64,000 nt of DNA from Pseudomonas taiwanensis DSM 21245 (GTDB lineage: Bacteria > Pseudomonadota > Gammaproteobacteria > Pseudomonadales > Pseudomonadaceae): NCBI RefSeq assembly GCF_000425785.1, contig NZ_AUEC01000022.1, positions 1-64,000 on the forward strand, given 5' to 3'. The notes beneath the pieces were generated by a model that was not told where the DNA came from, did no database searches, and saw only the letters and a program-made list of their open reading frames with translations. This document shows, in pieces, positions 20,741 through 29,656 of the stretch. The translations under genes were made by a program, and so were the position numbers. Numbering within the stretch: the first letter of the stretch is position 1; each line of letters begins with the position of its first letter.

Positions 20741-21568
20741 TCAGGCGGGTTGTTGAGTTCTGAGCTTCTCGCTACGCCCACGCAACCACTCCAGGGTCAG
20801 CAACAACACTACCGAGAAGGCAATCAGCAAGGTCGCCGCCGCGGCAATGGTCGGGCTCAGGTTCTCGCGGATCCCGCTGAACATCTGCCGCGGCAGGGTC
20901 GCCTGCTCGGGGCCCGCCAGGAACAGCGTCACCACCACCTCATCGAACGAGGTGGCGAACGCGAACAGCGCCCCCGAGATCACGCCCGGCGCAATCAGTG
21001 GCAGCGTCACACGACGGAACGTCAGCAGCGGCGAGGCGCCTAGGCTGGCTGCCGCCCGGACCAGGTTGTAATTGAAGCCCTGCAGGGTGGCCGATACCGT
21101 GATGATCACGAACGGCACACCCAGCACCGCATGCACCAGGATCAACGACACGAAGCTGTTGCCCATCCCCAGCGGTGCGAAGAACAGGTAACTGGCCACA
21201 CCGATGATCACCACCGGCACCACCATCGGCGAAATCACCAGTGCCATCACCAGCGACTTGCCGGGGAAGTCGCCACGCGTCAGGCCGATGGATGCCAAGG
21301 TGCCGAACACCATGGCCAGCACGGTAGCCGCCGGGGCGACGATGATGCTGTTCTTCAGCGCGCGCATCCATTCGGCCGAGGCGAAGAAGTCGTGATACCA
21401 CTGCAGCGAGAAGCCTTGCAGCGGGTAGACCAGGAAACTGCCGCTGTTGAACGACAACGGCACGATCACCAGCACCGGCAATACCAAAAACAGCAGGATC
21501 AGGCCGCAAAGAATGCGCAGGCTGTAGAACCAGACCCGCTCCACGGGCGACATGTAAGGGCTCAGCAT
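20741..21568 (-). CDS. agtD: ABC importer permease, PotC type (AgtD-like)
   Basis: Inner-membrane permease of a polyamine/opine-type ABC importer. The 275-residue protein has six hydrophobic helices and the EAA-type loop (AAASLGASPLLTFRRVTLPLIAPG) that contacts the ATPase. GAGGAGCC precedes the ATG, 11 bp after the previous permease. Gene order (ATPase, binding protein, two permeases, next to a sensor/regulator pair) matches P. aeruginosa agtABCD, reported for 4-aminobutyrate and 5-aminovalerate uptake; the symbol is by synteny. Confidence 0.8.
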   Translation of the reverse strand: MLSPYMSPVERVWFYSLRILCGLILLFLVLPVLVIVPLSFNSGSFLVYPLQGFSLQWYHDFFASAEWMRALKNSIIVAPAATVLAMVFGTLASIGLTRGDFPGKSLVMALVISPMVVPVVIIGVASYLFFAPLGMGNSFVSLILVHAVLGVPFVIITVSATLQGFNYNLVRAAASLGASPLLTFRRVTLPLIAPGVISGALFAFATSFDEVVVTLFLAGPEQATLPRQMFSGIRENLSPTIAAAATLLIAFSVVLLLTLEWLRGRSEKLRTQQPA

Positions 21569-21579
21569 GACAAGGCTCC

Positions 21580-22827
21580 TCAGCTCAGGCGCAGACGGCT
21601 GGCGCCGACCAGCCAGCTATAGATCAGGTACAACAGCACGGTCGCTAGCAGCAACAGCCCGCCCAGTGCGGTGGCCATGCCCCAGTTGATGCTGGTGTTG
21701 GTATAGAAGGCCACGAAGTAGCTGACCATCTGGTCGTTCGGGCTGCCCAGCAGCGCCGGGGTGATGTAGTAGCCGATCGCCAGGATGAACACCAACAGGC
21801 AGCCGGCGCCCACACCCGCGTAGGTCTGCGGGAAGTACACACGCCAGAAGCTGGCGAACGGGTGACAACCCAGCGAGATCGCCGCGCGCATGTAGCTCGG
21901 CGAAATGCCCTTCATCACGCTGTACAACGGCAGGATCATGAACGGCAGCAGGATGTGAACCATCGAGATGTATACACCGGTACGGTTGAACACCAGCTCC
22001 AACGGCTCATCGATGATGCCCATCGCCATCAACGCGCTGTTGATCAGGCCGCCCGATTGCAGCAGTACGATCCACGCCGCTACCCGCACCAGGATCGAGG
22101 TCCAGAACGGCAGCAGCACCAGGATCATCAGCAGGTTGCTTTGCCGGGTCGGCAGGTTGGCCAGCAGGTAGGCCAGCGGGTAGGCCAGCACCAGGCAGAT
22201 GGCGGTGATCACCACACCCATCCACAGGGTGCGGGCGAAAATATCCAGGTAGATGGCTTGATCGGGGGTGGCCTTGGCCAGTTCACCGAGGTCATCGATA
22301 CGGTGATCGAGCGAAGCCAGCAGGTAGAACGAGGTGACCGAACTGGTGTTGCGACGGATCGCCTGCCAGTAGGCCGGGTCGCCCCAACGCTCGTCGAGGG
22401 CCTGCAAGGCATCTTTATAGGAAGCAGGCTCGGCCTTGAACGGCAGTGCCCGTGCAGTCTTGGCCAACAGGCTGCGGTAGCCGGCCAGCTCCATGTTCAG
22501 GCGCTTGGAGAGGTCGCCCAATGTCTGGTTCTTGCGCGATTCGGCCAGGTCCTGACTCAGCGCCTTATAGACGTCCTCGCCAGGCAGGCTCTTGCCGTCC
22601 CACTGGCTGATCACCTCGACCGTACGCGGCAGGCCGCCCACCACTTCCGGGTTGCCGACGCTCTTGTACAGCAGCGCCGCAATCGGCACCAGAAACACCA
22701 GCAGGAGAAACAGCGCCAGCGGCGCGATCAACGCCTGCGCCTTCCAGCGGTTGACCCGCTCGGCGTGCTTGAGGCGCTGCTTGAGACTTGGACCTGCGCC
22801 TTCGTTTAGGGGCACTGCAATGGCCAT
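21580..22827 (-). CDS. agtC: ABC importer permease, PotB type (AgtC-like)
   Basis: A 415-residue inner-membrane permease, longer than PotB because about 150 residues lie between the first membrane helix (about 33-53) and the second, presumably in the periplasm. The EAA loop RAAISLGCHPFASFWRVYFPQ is clear near residue 318. It is separated from the binding-protein gene by a cluster of inverted repeats (22861-22958) that may lower its expression. Substrate is inferred from synteny with agtABCD. Confidence 0.8.
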   Translation of the reverse strand: MAIAVPLNEGAGPSLKQRLKHAERVNRWKAQALIAPLALFLLLVFLVPIAALLYKSVGNPEVVGGLPRTVEVISQWDGKSLPGEDVYKALSQDLAESRKNQTLGDLSKRLNMELAGYRSLLAKTARALPFKAEPASYKDALQALDERWGDPAYWQAIRRNTSSVTSFYLLASLDHRIDDLGELAKATPDQAIYLDIFARTLWMGVVITAICLVLAYPLAYLLANLPTRQSNLLMILVLLPFWTSILVRVAAWIVLLQSGGLINSALMAMGIIDEPLELVFNRTGVYISMVHILLPFMILPLYSVMKGISPSYMRAAISLGCHPFASFWRVYFPQTYAGVGAGCLLVFILAIGYYITPALLGSPNDQMVSYFVAFYTNTSINWGMATALGGLLLLATVLLYLIYSWLVGASRLRLS

Positions 22828-22860
22828 GGCGAACTCCGCGAAACAGAAAAACGGGGGGCG

Positions 22861-22958
22861 CTGTCGCCGCCGGGTAACGGCGACAGGTTGAGGCTGTGGT
22901 GCAGCCCATCGCCGGCAAGCCGGCTCCTACGGACCTGTAGGAGCCGCGCAGCGGCTCC
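22861..22958. repeat. REP cluster between agtB and agtC
   Basis: Four overlapping inverted repeats: CTGTCGCCG/CGGCGACAG (22861-22886); GCCGGC-AA-GCCGGC (22911-22924); GGCTCCTAC/GTAGGAGCC (22922-22945); GGAGCCGC/GCGGCTCC (22940-22958). The core resembles Pseudomonas REP sequences. Placed just after a binding-protein gene, it is a likely mRNA-stabilising or partial termination site. Confidence 0.8.
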
Positions 22959-22965
22959 AAGTCGA

Positions 22966-24000
22966 TTACTTCTTCGCCGCCCAGGCGTTGAAGCGCTGCT
23001 CCAGCTGCTCGCTGTTGTCAGCCCAGAAGGCCACGTCGATCTGCACCTGGTTGGCAATGTTTTCAGGTGTGGTCGGCATGTCTTTCTTCACCGCATCGGC
23101 CAGCAGCGGTACCGCCTTGGAGTTGGCAGGGCCGTAGGCGATGTTCTCGGAGTAGGTTTTCTGCTGCTCGGGCTGGACGCTGAAGGCGATGAATTTCTTC
23201 GCCTCTTCGACGTTCTTGGCGCCCTTCGGAATGGCCCAGGCGTCGAAGTCGTAGATACCGCCGTTCCACACCACCTTCAGGTTGCTTTCCTTCTGCACCG
23301 CGGCGATACGGCCGTTGTAGGCCGAGCTCATGACCACGTCACCCGAAGCCAGGTACTGCGGCGGCTGGGCGCCGGCTTCCCACCACTGGATGCTTGGCTT
23401 GAGCTGGTCGAGTTTCTTGAAGGCACGGTCCACGCCCTCTTTGGTACCGAGCACCTGATAGACGTCCTTCGGCGCAACACCGTCGGCCATCAGCGCGAAC
23501 TCGAGGGTGTACTTGGCGCCCTTGCGCAGGCCGCGCTTGCCTGGGAATTTCTTGGTGTCCCAGAAATCAGCCCAGCTGGTCGGCGCGGTCTTGAGTTTGT
23601 CGGCGTTGTAGGCCAGTACCGTGGACCACACGAAGAAACCGACACCGCAAGGCTGGATGGCACCCTTGACGTAGTCGCTTTCGTTGCCGAACAGCGCAGG
23701 GTCGAGCTCCTCGAACATCCCCTCGTCGCAGCCACGGGCCAGCTCTGGCGACTCCACCTCCACCAGGTTCCAGGACACGCTGTTGGTGTCGACCATGGCT
23801 TTGACCTTGGCCATTTCACCGTTGTACTCACCCGCAACGATCTTGCCGTTGCCAGCCTTTTCCCACGGCTCGTAGAACGCTTTGACCTGGGCCGCCTTGT
23901 TGGCACCACCGAACGACACCACGGTCAGGTCCGCCGCCATGGCCTGGCCGGCGGCGAACAGCCCCAGGGCCAGGGCGGTCAGTTTCAACTGCTTGCGCAT
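22966..24000 (-). CDS. agtB: Periplasmic polyamine/opine-type binding protein (AgtB-like)
   Basis: A 344-residue periplasmic ligand-binding protein of the PotD/PotF type. The signal peptide is residues 1-24 (MRKQLK, hydrophobic core, cut after AMAA). The mature part starts with LTVVSFGG, usual for this cluster. I start at 24000 because GGAGAG lies 7-8 bp upstream of the ATG. A likely hairpin and REP cluster follow its stop. Ligand is inferred as 4-aminobutyrate/5-aminovalerate from the P. aeruginosa agt system, not visible in sequence. Confidence 0.82.
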   Translation of the reverse strand: MRKQLKLTALALGLFAAGQAMAADLTVVSFGGANKAAQVKAFYEPWEKAGNGKIVAGEYNGEMAKVKAMVDTNSVSWNLVEVESPELARGCDEGMFEELDPALFGNESDYVKGAIQPCGVGFFVWSTVLAYNADKLKTAPTSWADFWDTKKFPGKRGLRKGAKYTLEFALMADGVAPKDVYQVLGTKEGVDRAFKKLDQLKPSIQWWEAGAQPPQYLASGDVVMSSAYNGRIAAVQKESNLKVVWNGGIYDFDAWAIPKGAKNVEEAKKFIAFSVQPEQQKTYSENIAYGPANSKAVPLLADAVKKDMPTTPENIANQVQIDVAFWADNSEQLEQRFNAWAAKK

Positions 24001-24040
24001 TCTTATTCTCTCCACAGTACAGGGTTGGTGAAACACTCCA

Positions 24041-25165
24041 TCAATGGGCTTCGGCAATCGGATCGAGCGCGCGGGCGTGCTCCACCTCCCAGCCCAGCGG
24101 TACCACATCGCCCACGGCCAGCGCCGGGTCGAGTTCGGCAATCGGCTGTTTGACGAAAAAGTCAGCCTTGCCGCAAACCTCAAGGCGCACACGCACGTGG
24201 TCGCCCAGATAGATGAATTCGGCCACCCGGCCAGAGAAGCGGTTGACACAGCGTTCGCTGTGGCCGTTCAGGCGCACGCGTTCAGGACGGATAGACAGCG
24301 TGACCGGCTCGCCGGCCTGGCCGACATTCACCGCCAGCGCCTCGACCCGCTCGCCACGCCCGAGCTGCACCTGGCAACGCTTGCCATCGCTGCCCAGTAA
24401 CGTGCCGTTGATGCGGTTGTTTTCGCCGATGAAGTTGGCGACGAAGGTATTGCAGGGTTCTTCATACAGGGTGCGAGGGTCGGCGATCTGCTGGATCTCG
24501 CCCTGATGGAACACCGCTACCCGGTCAGACATGGTCAGCGCCTCGCCCTGATCGTGAGTCACGTAGACCACGGTCACACCCAGCCGCTGGTGGATGTGCT
24601 TGATTTCCATCTGCATGTGTTCGCGCAGCTGTTTGTCCAGCGCCCCGAGCGGTTCGTCCATCAATACCAACTGCGGTTCGAACACCAGTGCCCGGGCCAA
24701 TGCCACGCGCTGCTGCTGGCCGCCGGACAACTGCCCGGGGTAGCGCTTGGCGAAGGCATCGAGCTGGACCATGTTCAGCACGCGCTTGACCCGCTCGCTG
24801 ATGTCAGTCTTGCTCAGGTTGCGCACGGTCAGGGGGAAGGCCAGGTTCTCGGCCACGGTCATGTGCGGGAACAGCGCGTAGTTCTGGAACACCATGCCAA
24901 TGTCGCGCTTGTGTGGCGGCACGTTGTTGATCGAGCGACCGGCCAGCTGGATCTCGCCTGCGGTAGGGGTTTCGAAGCCGGCCAGCATCATCAGGCTGGT
25001 GGTCTTGCCCGAACCGGAAGGGCCCAGCAGGGTCAGGAACTCACCCTTGCGGATGTCCAGGTTGAGGTCTTTGACGATCAGCGACTCGCCGTCGTAGCTC
25101 TTTTGCACACCACGGAAGCTGACCAGCGTCTCGCTGGTGGCCGCGTTCGAATTCGCCTCGCTCAT
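24041..25165 (-). CDS. agtA: ABC importer ATP-binding subunit, PotA type (AgtA-like)
   Basis: A 374-residue ATPase that drives the importer. Seen: Walker A GPSGSGKT (48-55), Q-loop FQNYALFP, signature LSGGQ (146-150), Walker B LVLMDE, the H-loop TH, and a C-terminal TOBE domain. AGAAGGTG precedes the ATG at 25165. It is first of four genes read leftward and follows agtR with a 306-bp gap that holds two strong inverted repeats. Confidence 0.85.
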   Translation of the reverse strand: MSEANSNAATSETLVSFRGVQKSYDGESLIVKDLNLDIRKGEFLTLLGPSGSGKTTSLMMLAGFETPTAGEIQLAGRSINNVPPHKRDIGMVFQNYALFPHMTVAENLAFPLTVRNLSKTDISERVKRVLNMVQLDAFAKRYPGQLSGGQQQRVALARALVFEPQLVLMDEPLGALDKQLREHMQMEIKHIHQRLGVTVVYVTHDQGEALTMSDRVAVFHQGEIQQIADPRTLYEEPCNTFVANFIGENNRINGTLLGSDGKRCQVQLGRGERVEALAVNVGQAGEPVTLSIRPERVRLNGHSERCVNRFSGRVAEFIYLGDHVRVRLEVCGKADFFVKQPIAELDPALAVGDVVPLGWEVEHARALDPIAEAH

Positions 25166-25218
25166 GCCTGCACCTTCTTGTTGGATGACTGCGTGGATAC
25201 AGACTAGACAAGGTGCAA

Positions 25219-25237
25219 GCCCCCGAAAATCGGGGGC
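25219..25237. terminator. GC-rich hairpin upstream of agtA
   Basis: GCCCCCGA-AAA-TCGGGGGC, an 8-bp perfect stem. It has no long T tract on the minus strand. It may terminate agtSR transcription or fold in the agtA leader. Confidence 0.5.
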
Positions 25238-25272
25238 ACTGAGAGAATGCCATCATCCGGATGGAAGACTTC

Positions 25273-25292
25273 TTGTAGGGATTGCCCTACAA
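25273..25292. promoter_or_regulatory. Inverted repeat, possible AgtR operator
   Basis: TTGTAGGG-ATTG-CCCTACAA is a perfect 8-bp dyad with a 4-bp centre, 108 bp before the agtA start. A short symmetric site of this sort suits a NarL-type dimer such as AgtR. The rest of the 25166-25471 gap shows no gene. Confidence 0.4.
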
Positions 25293-25471
25293 AGATGGCG
25301 GAATTGAGATAGCCCGAAGGCCAAATGCCACCGCTGTGTGGCAGCGAGTCCACCCGCGAAGACGCCAGCCCAAGCGCTACAAAACGGCAGGCCAGGCGCT
25401 TTTCGCCGGTAAAACCGCTCCTGCAGCGTGCACAGCCGTACCTCGGATCGTTGCTGTCGCAACCAGAACAG

Positions 25472-26101
25472 TCACAACAGCTTGTGCTCCATGGCGTACT
25501 TCACCAGCTCTGCCAGCGAGTTGACCTTGAGCTTCTGCATCAGCCGCGCTTTATGGGTACTGATGGTCTTGCTCGAAAGCGCCAGCTGCTGCGCGATGTC
25601 ATTGACGTTGGCCCCCTGAGCCAGGCGCTCGAACACGGAAAACTCACGCTCGGAGAGCAACGTGTGCAACGGCCGAGTCTCGGTCAGGCCTACCTCGAAC
25701 ACCATGCGGTCGGCCAGGGCCGGGTCGATGTAGCGCCCACCTCCAGCCACCCGGCGTATGGCAGTCAGCAGCAAGGCCGGGTCACTGTCCTTGGTGGCAT
25801 AGCCCGCCGCACCGGCCTTGAGCGCGCGCGCCGCCATCTGGGCTTCGTCGTGCATCGACAGCATGAGAATCGCTGGGGCGTCGTTGAGCGCGCGTATCCG
25901 CGGGATGGCTTCCAGGCCATTCACACCGGGCATGGAGATATCCAGCAAGACCACCTCGCAGGGGGTATGGCGCAGGGTTTCCAGCAATTGCTCGCCGTTA
26001 CTGGCCTCCCCCGCCACCTGCATGTCCTTGGCCAGGCCAATGAGCTGCTTGATGCCTTCACGGACAATGGTGTGGTCTTCGGCCACCAACACTCGAATCA
26101 C
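25472..26101 (-). CDS. agtR: NarL/FixJ-type response regulator (AgtR-like)
   Basis: A 209-residue two-component regulator. The receiver has acidic residues E8/D9 and phospho-acceptor D54 (LLDISMPG). The C-terminal LuxR-type helix-turn-helix includes LSEREFSVFERLAQG and SSKTISTHKARLMQKL. It follows the sensor kinase gene by 10 bp. In P. aeruginosa the corresponding pair controls agtABCD and responds to 4-aminobutyrate/5-aminovalerate and, I recall, to peptidoglycan-derived signals. Confidence 0.85.
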   Translation of the reverse strand: MIRVLVAEDHTIVREGIKQLIGLAKDMQVAGEASNGEQLLETLRHTPCEVVLLDISMPGVNGLEAIPRIRALNDAPAILMLSMHDEAQMAARALKAGAAGYATKDSDPALLLTAIRRVAGGGRYIDPALADRMVFEVGLTETRPLHTLLSEREFSVFERLAQGANVNDIAQQLALSSKTISTHKARLMQKLKVNSLAELVKYAMEHKLL

Positions 26102-26111
26102 GATCGTTCTC

Positions 26112-28499
26112 CTACTCCAACGGAATGGCCACGCTCAGGCTGGTGCCCTCGCCCGGTTCACTGTCCAGGGTCATGCTGCCACCAAGCATCAGCACCCGCT
26201 CGCGCACACCCACCAGACCGAACGAGGTCGGTCGGGCCTGGTCGCGACAAAAGCCCACGCCATCGTCACTGACCGTCATGCGCAACTGCCCTGCCTCGCG
26301 CACCAGTTCGATTTCCACGCTGTGCGCCTGGGCATGACGCATGACGTTGGTCAGGGCTTCCTGGAGGATGCGGAACAGCCCTGTGGCTTTGGCATCGCTC
26401 AATGCTGGCAGATTATCCGGCACTTGCACCAGGCAAGGTATCTGCGTGCGCGCTTCGAAGCGACGGGCCTGCCACTCGATGGCCGAGGCGATACCGGCAT
26501 CGAGAATGGGCGGCCGCAAGGCAGTGGCGACATCACGCACCAACTGGAACAACTGGGCAATCAGGCGCTTCATGCTGGCAAGGCGCTCGTTCAGGCCGGG
26601 GTCCAGTTCGGCATAGGCCAGTTCGCACATCGACAACTCCAGCTTGAGCACGGTGAGCATCTGCCCCAGTTCGTCGTGCACTTCCCGGGCGATACGCGCC
26701 TTTTCTTCCTCACGCACGCTCTCCAGGTGCGCCGACAACTCACGCAGTTGCTCCTGGGACCGCGCCAGGGCCAGTTGGGCCTGCTTGCTCTGGGAAATGT
26801 CCCAGACGATGCCGTCCCAGACTACCCGACCACTGGCCAGGCGCCGGGCACTGGCCTTGATGTCGGCCCAACGCTCTTCGCCCTCACGGGTCAGGATGCG
26901 CCCTTGCCAGGACCAGTCCTGCCCTGAGGCGATGGCCAGGTCCTGCACCTGATGATAATTCGCCCGGTCTTCTGGATGGACCAGGTTACGCAAGCCCATT
27001 TGCGGATGCTGGATCTGCGCGGGCGTATAACCCACCAGCGCCTCGCTGCCCTCGCTGATGTAGGGAAACTCCAGGTCGCCCTCGGCAGGGTCCGGTTCCA
27101 GTCGGAACACCAGCCCTGGGACGTTGCCCGCGATACCCTTGAGCCGCGCATCGCTTTCACGCAGCGCCGCCAAGGCGCGATGGCGTTCGGTGACGTCAGC
27201 CAGGTACACGACCAAGTACTCGGCATCGCGAAAGCGCAGGAAACTCAGCGACAACTCGACCGGAATCAGGCTGCCGTCGGCATGCAGGCAACGCGTCTCG
27301 AACTGCCTGACGCCGCCATCGCCAGCACGCGCCGCCCGCCACAAGTCCAGCCAGCGGTCCATGTTCAGGCTCGGCTCGAAGTCGATCAGCGGACGGTCCA
27401 ACAACTGTGCCTCGCCATACCCGAGCATGCGCTCGACAGCATGGTTGGCATAGCGGATGTGACTGTCCCAGTTAACCCACAGGATCCCCACCGTGCTTTG
27501 GTCGATGGCGAATTGGCTCAGGCGCAGGGCTTCTTCGCGGGTCTGGCGTTGCGCCAGGGTTTCGCGGGCGGCCAGGAGGCTGCGCTCGACCTGGCGCTGC
27601 TGGCGACGCTGCCAGGCCAAGGTAGCCAGGGCACACAGCAGCAACAGGCCCAACAGTAATGTCAGGTTCTGCCAGAAGCCGGCCGACTCGCTGAAGCGGG
27701 GATACTTGGGCTGCAGCCAGCGCTGGTGCAACTGCTCCAGCTCCTTGGCCGGCATGGCCTGCACGCCGCGTTCGAGCACATCGGCCAGCAGTGGCCAGTC
27801 GCGGCGCGAACCGATGCGCAGCAGTTGCGGAAGACCGATATCGCCGACCACCGCCAGCTCGCCGAACTCAGTTTCGCGAGACAGCCGACTGAGCTGGGCT
27901 TCATCCACCACTGCATAGCTGGCCTGGCCGCCGACCACCAATTGCAGCGCCTCGCGCTCGTTGGGCACCCCTTGCAGGTTAAGGTTGGTGTAGTTGCCAC
28001 GCAGATAATCAGCCAGTGCGCTCGGCATGCGTACCGCTACACGCTCATGAGCCCCGAGCTTCTCCAGCTCGACAGCCACTGCGCCGGTACGTGTCCCTAC
28101 CACCAGTTGCGGCACACGCATGTAGGGGTCGCTGAACAGCCACAAGCGCAGGCTTGCCGGCGTCTGGGTCAGGCCGGGGGCGAAATCCACCTCGCCGGCC
28201 TGCAGGGCATGCTCGAGACTGGACTGGTCGGGGAAGTTGCGCCAGGTCAGATCCAGGCGCAGCGCTTGCGCCAACCCGTTCACCAGTTCGACGTTGGCCC
28301 CATACAGTTGCTGCAGGCGCCGGTCGAACTGGGCATAGGGCGCCTGCAGCACAATGCCGACCCGCAAACTGCGATGGGCCTCGAGCCATTGCTGCTGGGC
28401 CGGTTCCAGTGCCACCGGCGCAGGCGCCTGTGACCCAGCAAAGGCGATCAAGGGCAGCCATAACCAGCCGATAACCAACAGGCGACGCACTCGCTTCAT
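26112..28499 (-). CDS. agtS: Hybrid periplasmic-domain sensor histidine kinase (AgtS-like)
   Basis: A 795-residue membrane sensor. Order: signal peptide (1-21), a periplasmic SBP_bac_3 domain (about 30-265) that probably binds the ligand directly, a membrane helix (about 275-300), two PAS domains (about 320-440 and 450-575), a HisKA_3 dimer/phospho-acceptor segment with the histidine in AREVHDELGQ, and a HATPase domain with DDGVGF and GLVGVRERV. It is transcribed with agtR and is divergent from the DUF3530 gene across a 95-bp gap with a palindrome. Confidence 0.85.
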   Translation of the reverse strand: MKRVRRLLVIGWLWLPLIAFAGSQAPAPVALEPAQQQWLEAHRSLRVGIVLQAPYAQFDRRLQQLYGANVELVNGLAQALRLDLTWRNFPDQSSLEHALQAGEVDFAPGLTQTPASLRLWLFSDPYMRVPQLVVGTRTGAVAVELEKLGAHERVAVRMPSALADYLRGNYTNLNLQGVPNEREALQLVVGGQASYAVVDEAQLSRLSRETEFGELAVVGDIGLPQLLRIGSRRDWPLLADVLERGVQAMPAKELEQLHQRWLQPKYPRFSESAGFWQNLTLLLGLLLLCALATLAWQRRQQRQVERSLLAARETLAQRQTREEALRLSQFAIDQSTVGILWVNWDSHIRYANHAVERMLGYGEAQLLDRPLIDFEPSLNMDRWLDLWRAARAGDGGVRQFETRCLHADGSLIPVELSLSFLRFRDAEYLVVYLADVTERHRALAALRESDARLKGIAGNVPGLVFRLEPDPAEGDLEFPYISEGSEALVGYTPAQIQHPQMGLRNLVHPEDRANYHQVQDLAIASGQDWSWQGRILTREGEERWADIKASARRLASGRVVWDGIVWDISQSKQAQLALARSQEQLRELSAHLESVREEEKARIAREVHDELGQMLTVLKLELSMCELAYAELDPGLNERLASMKRLIAQLFQLVRDVATALRPPILDAGIASAIEWQARRFEARTQIPCLVQVPDNLPALSDAKATGLFRILQEALTNVMRHAQAHSVEIELVREAGQLRMTVSDDGVGFCRDQARPTSFGLVGVRERVLMLGGSMTLDSEPGEGTSLSVAIPLE

Positions 28500-28522
28500 C
28501 TACACGCTCGTCTTGGCAAGGG

Positions 28523-28541
28523 CGGCCATGCAGCATGGCCG
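28523..28541. promoter_or_regulatory. Palindrome in the agtS/DUF3530 divergent region
   Basis: CGGCCATGC-A-GCATGGCCG, 9-bp arms around one base, 24 bp upstream of the agtS start codon. It could be an operator or an mRNA hairpin in the agtS leader. Confidence 0.4.
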
Positions 28542-28594
28542 TCGCGGGCAAATACTATTAGGCTGCCGGGATCATTCTGGCCTTGGGTTGATTC

Positions 28595-29593
28595 ATGTCC
28601 ACACTTTATCGCACGACGCTGGCAATGTGCTGCCTGGCCTCGCTTCTACCGTTCGGCGCCATGGCAGCCGACGCCGAACAACCGCAGGCCGCAACCGAAA
28701 CGCCGGCCACCGCCGCCTCGCGCGCCCCCTTGCTCGAACGCAGCCAGGAAGATGCCCTGGCCCTGGAGCGCCTGGTGCCCAAAGCCGAACAACGCACCTT
28801 GCAAGCGGGTGCGGACAGTTTTCTGGCCCTTTGGAAACCGGCTAACGACGGTGACCCACAAGGCGCGGTAATCATCGTACCCGGTGCCGGCGAAACGGCC
28901 GACTGGCCCAACGCGGTGGGGCCGCTACGGCGCAAGTTCCCGGATGTCGGCTGGCACAGCCTGAGCATTACCCTGCCAGACCTGCTCGCCGACAGCCCGT
29001 TGGCACGGGTCGAAGAAAAGCCGGCCACCCCCGCTGAACAAGCCAAGGGCGAAAGCGCACCGGCCAAGGCCACACCAGACGATGCCAATGCCAACGTCGC
29101 CCAGGCCACCGCAGCCGACGCCGACACCGCTGAAAGCACCAATGCCGAAGAGGCCGACCAGCAGGCCGATGTGGCTGACGCCGAGCGCATCTTCGCCCGC
29201 CTCGACGCTGCGGTGGCTTATGCACAGCAGCAAAATGCCCGCAGTATCGTACTGATCGGCCATGGCAGCGGGGCATATTGGGCGGCGCGCTACCTGAGTG
29301 AAAAACAACCACCCCAGGTGCAGAAGCTTGTAATGGTTACGCCGCAGACACCGGCGCGAGTCGAGCACAGCCTGGACAGCCTGGCACCGAGCCTGAAAGT
29401 ACCGACCGCCGACCTTTATTACGCTACCCGAGCCGGCGACAGTCGGGCCGCCGCACAGCGTCTGCAGGCGAGCAAGCGGCAGAAGGACAGCCAGTACCGA
29501 CAGTTGACGCTGACGGCGATTCCGGGCAACCAGGCAGCCGAACAGGAGCAACTGTTCCGACGGGTGCGCGGGTGGATCAGCCCACAGGAGTGA
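28595..29593 (+). CDS. DUF3530 family alpha/beta-hydrolase-like secreted protein
   Basis: A 332-residue exported protein: signal peptide 1-24 (cut after AMAA), then an alpha/beta-hydrolase-like fold with the VIIVPGAGE strand near residue 90 and GHGSGA near 220 in the place of a nucleophile elbow. Between them is an Ala/Asp/Glu-rich low-complexity stretch of about 50 residues (roughly 145-195). No experimental function is known to me. REP-like repeats follow it. Confidence 0.7.
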   Translation: MSTLYRTTLAMCCLASLLPFGAMAADAEQPQAATETPATAASRAPLLERSQEDALALERLVPKAEQRTLQAGADSFLALWKPANDGDPQGAVIIVPGAGETADWPNAVGPLRRKFPDVGWHSLSITLPDLLADSPLARVEEKPATPAEQAKGESAPAKATPDDANANVAQATAADADTAESTNAEEADQQADVADAERIFARLDAAVAYAQQQNARSIVLIGHGSGAYWAARYLSEKQPPQVQKLVMVTPQTPARVEHSLDSLAPSLKVPTADLYYATRAGDSRAAAQRLQASKRQKDSQYRQLTLTAIPGNQAAEQEQLFRRVRGWISPQE

Positions 29594-29617
29594 TCAGCCC
29601 AGGCCATTCTGCCCTAT

Positions 29618-29633
29618 CGCCGGCAAGCCGGCG
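29618..29633. repeat. REP-type repeat
   Basis: CGCCGGC-AA-GCCGGCG perfect hairpin between the convergent DUF3530 and djlA genes. Confidence 0.65.
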
Positions 29634-29656
29634 CGGGGTCTTTGCAGGATTGGGCG

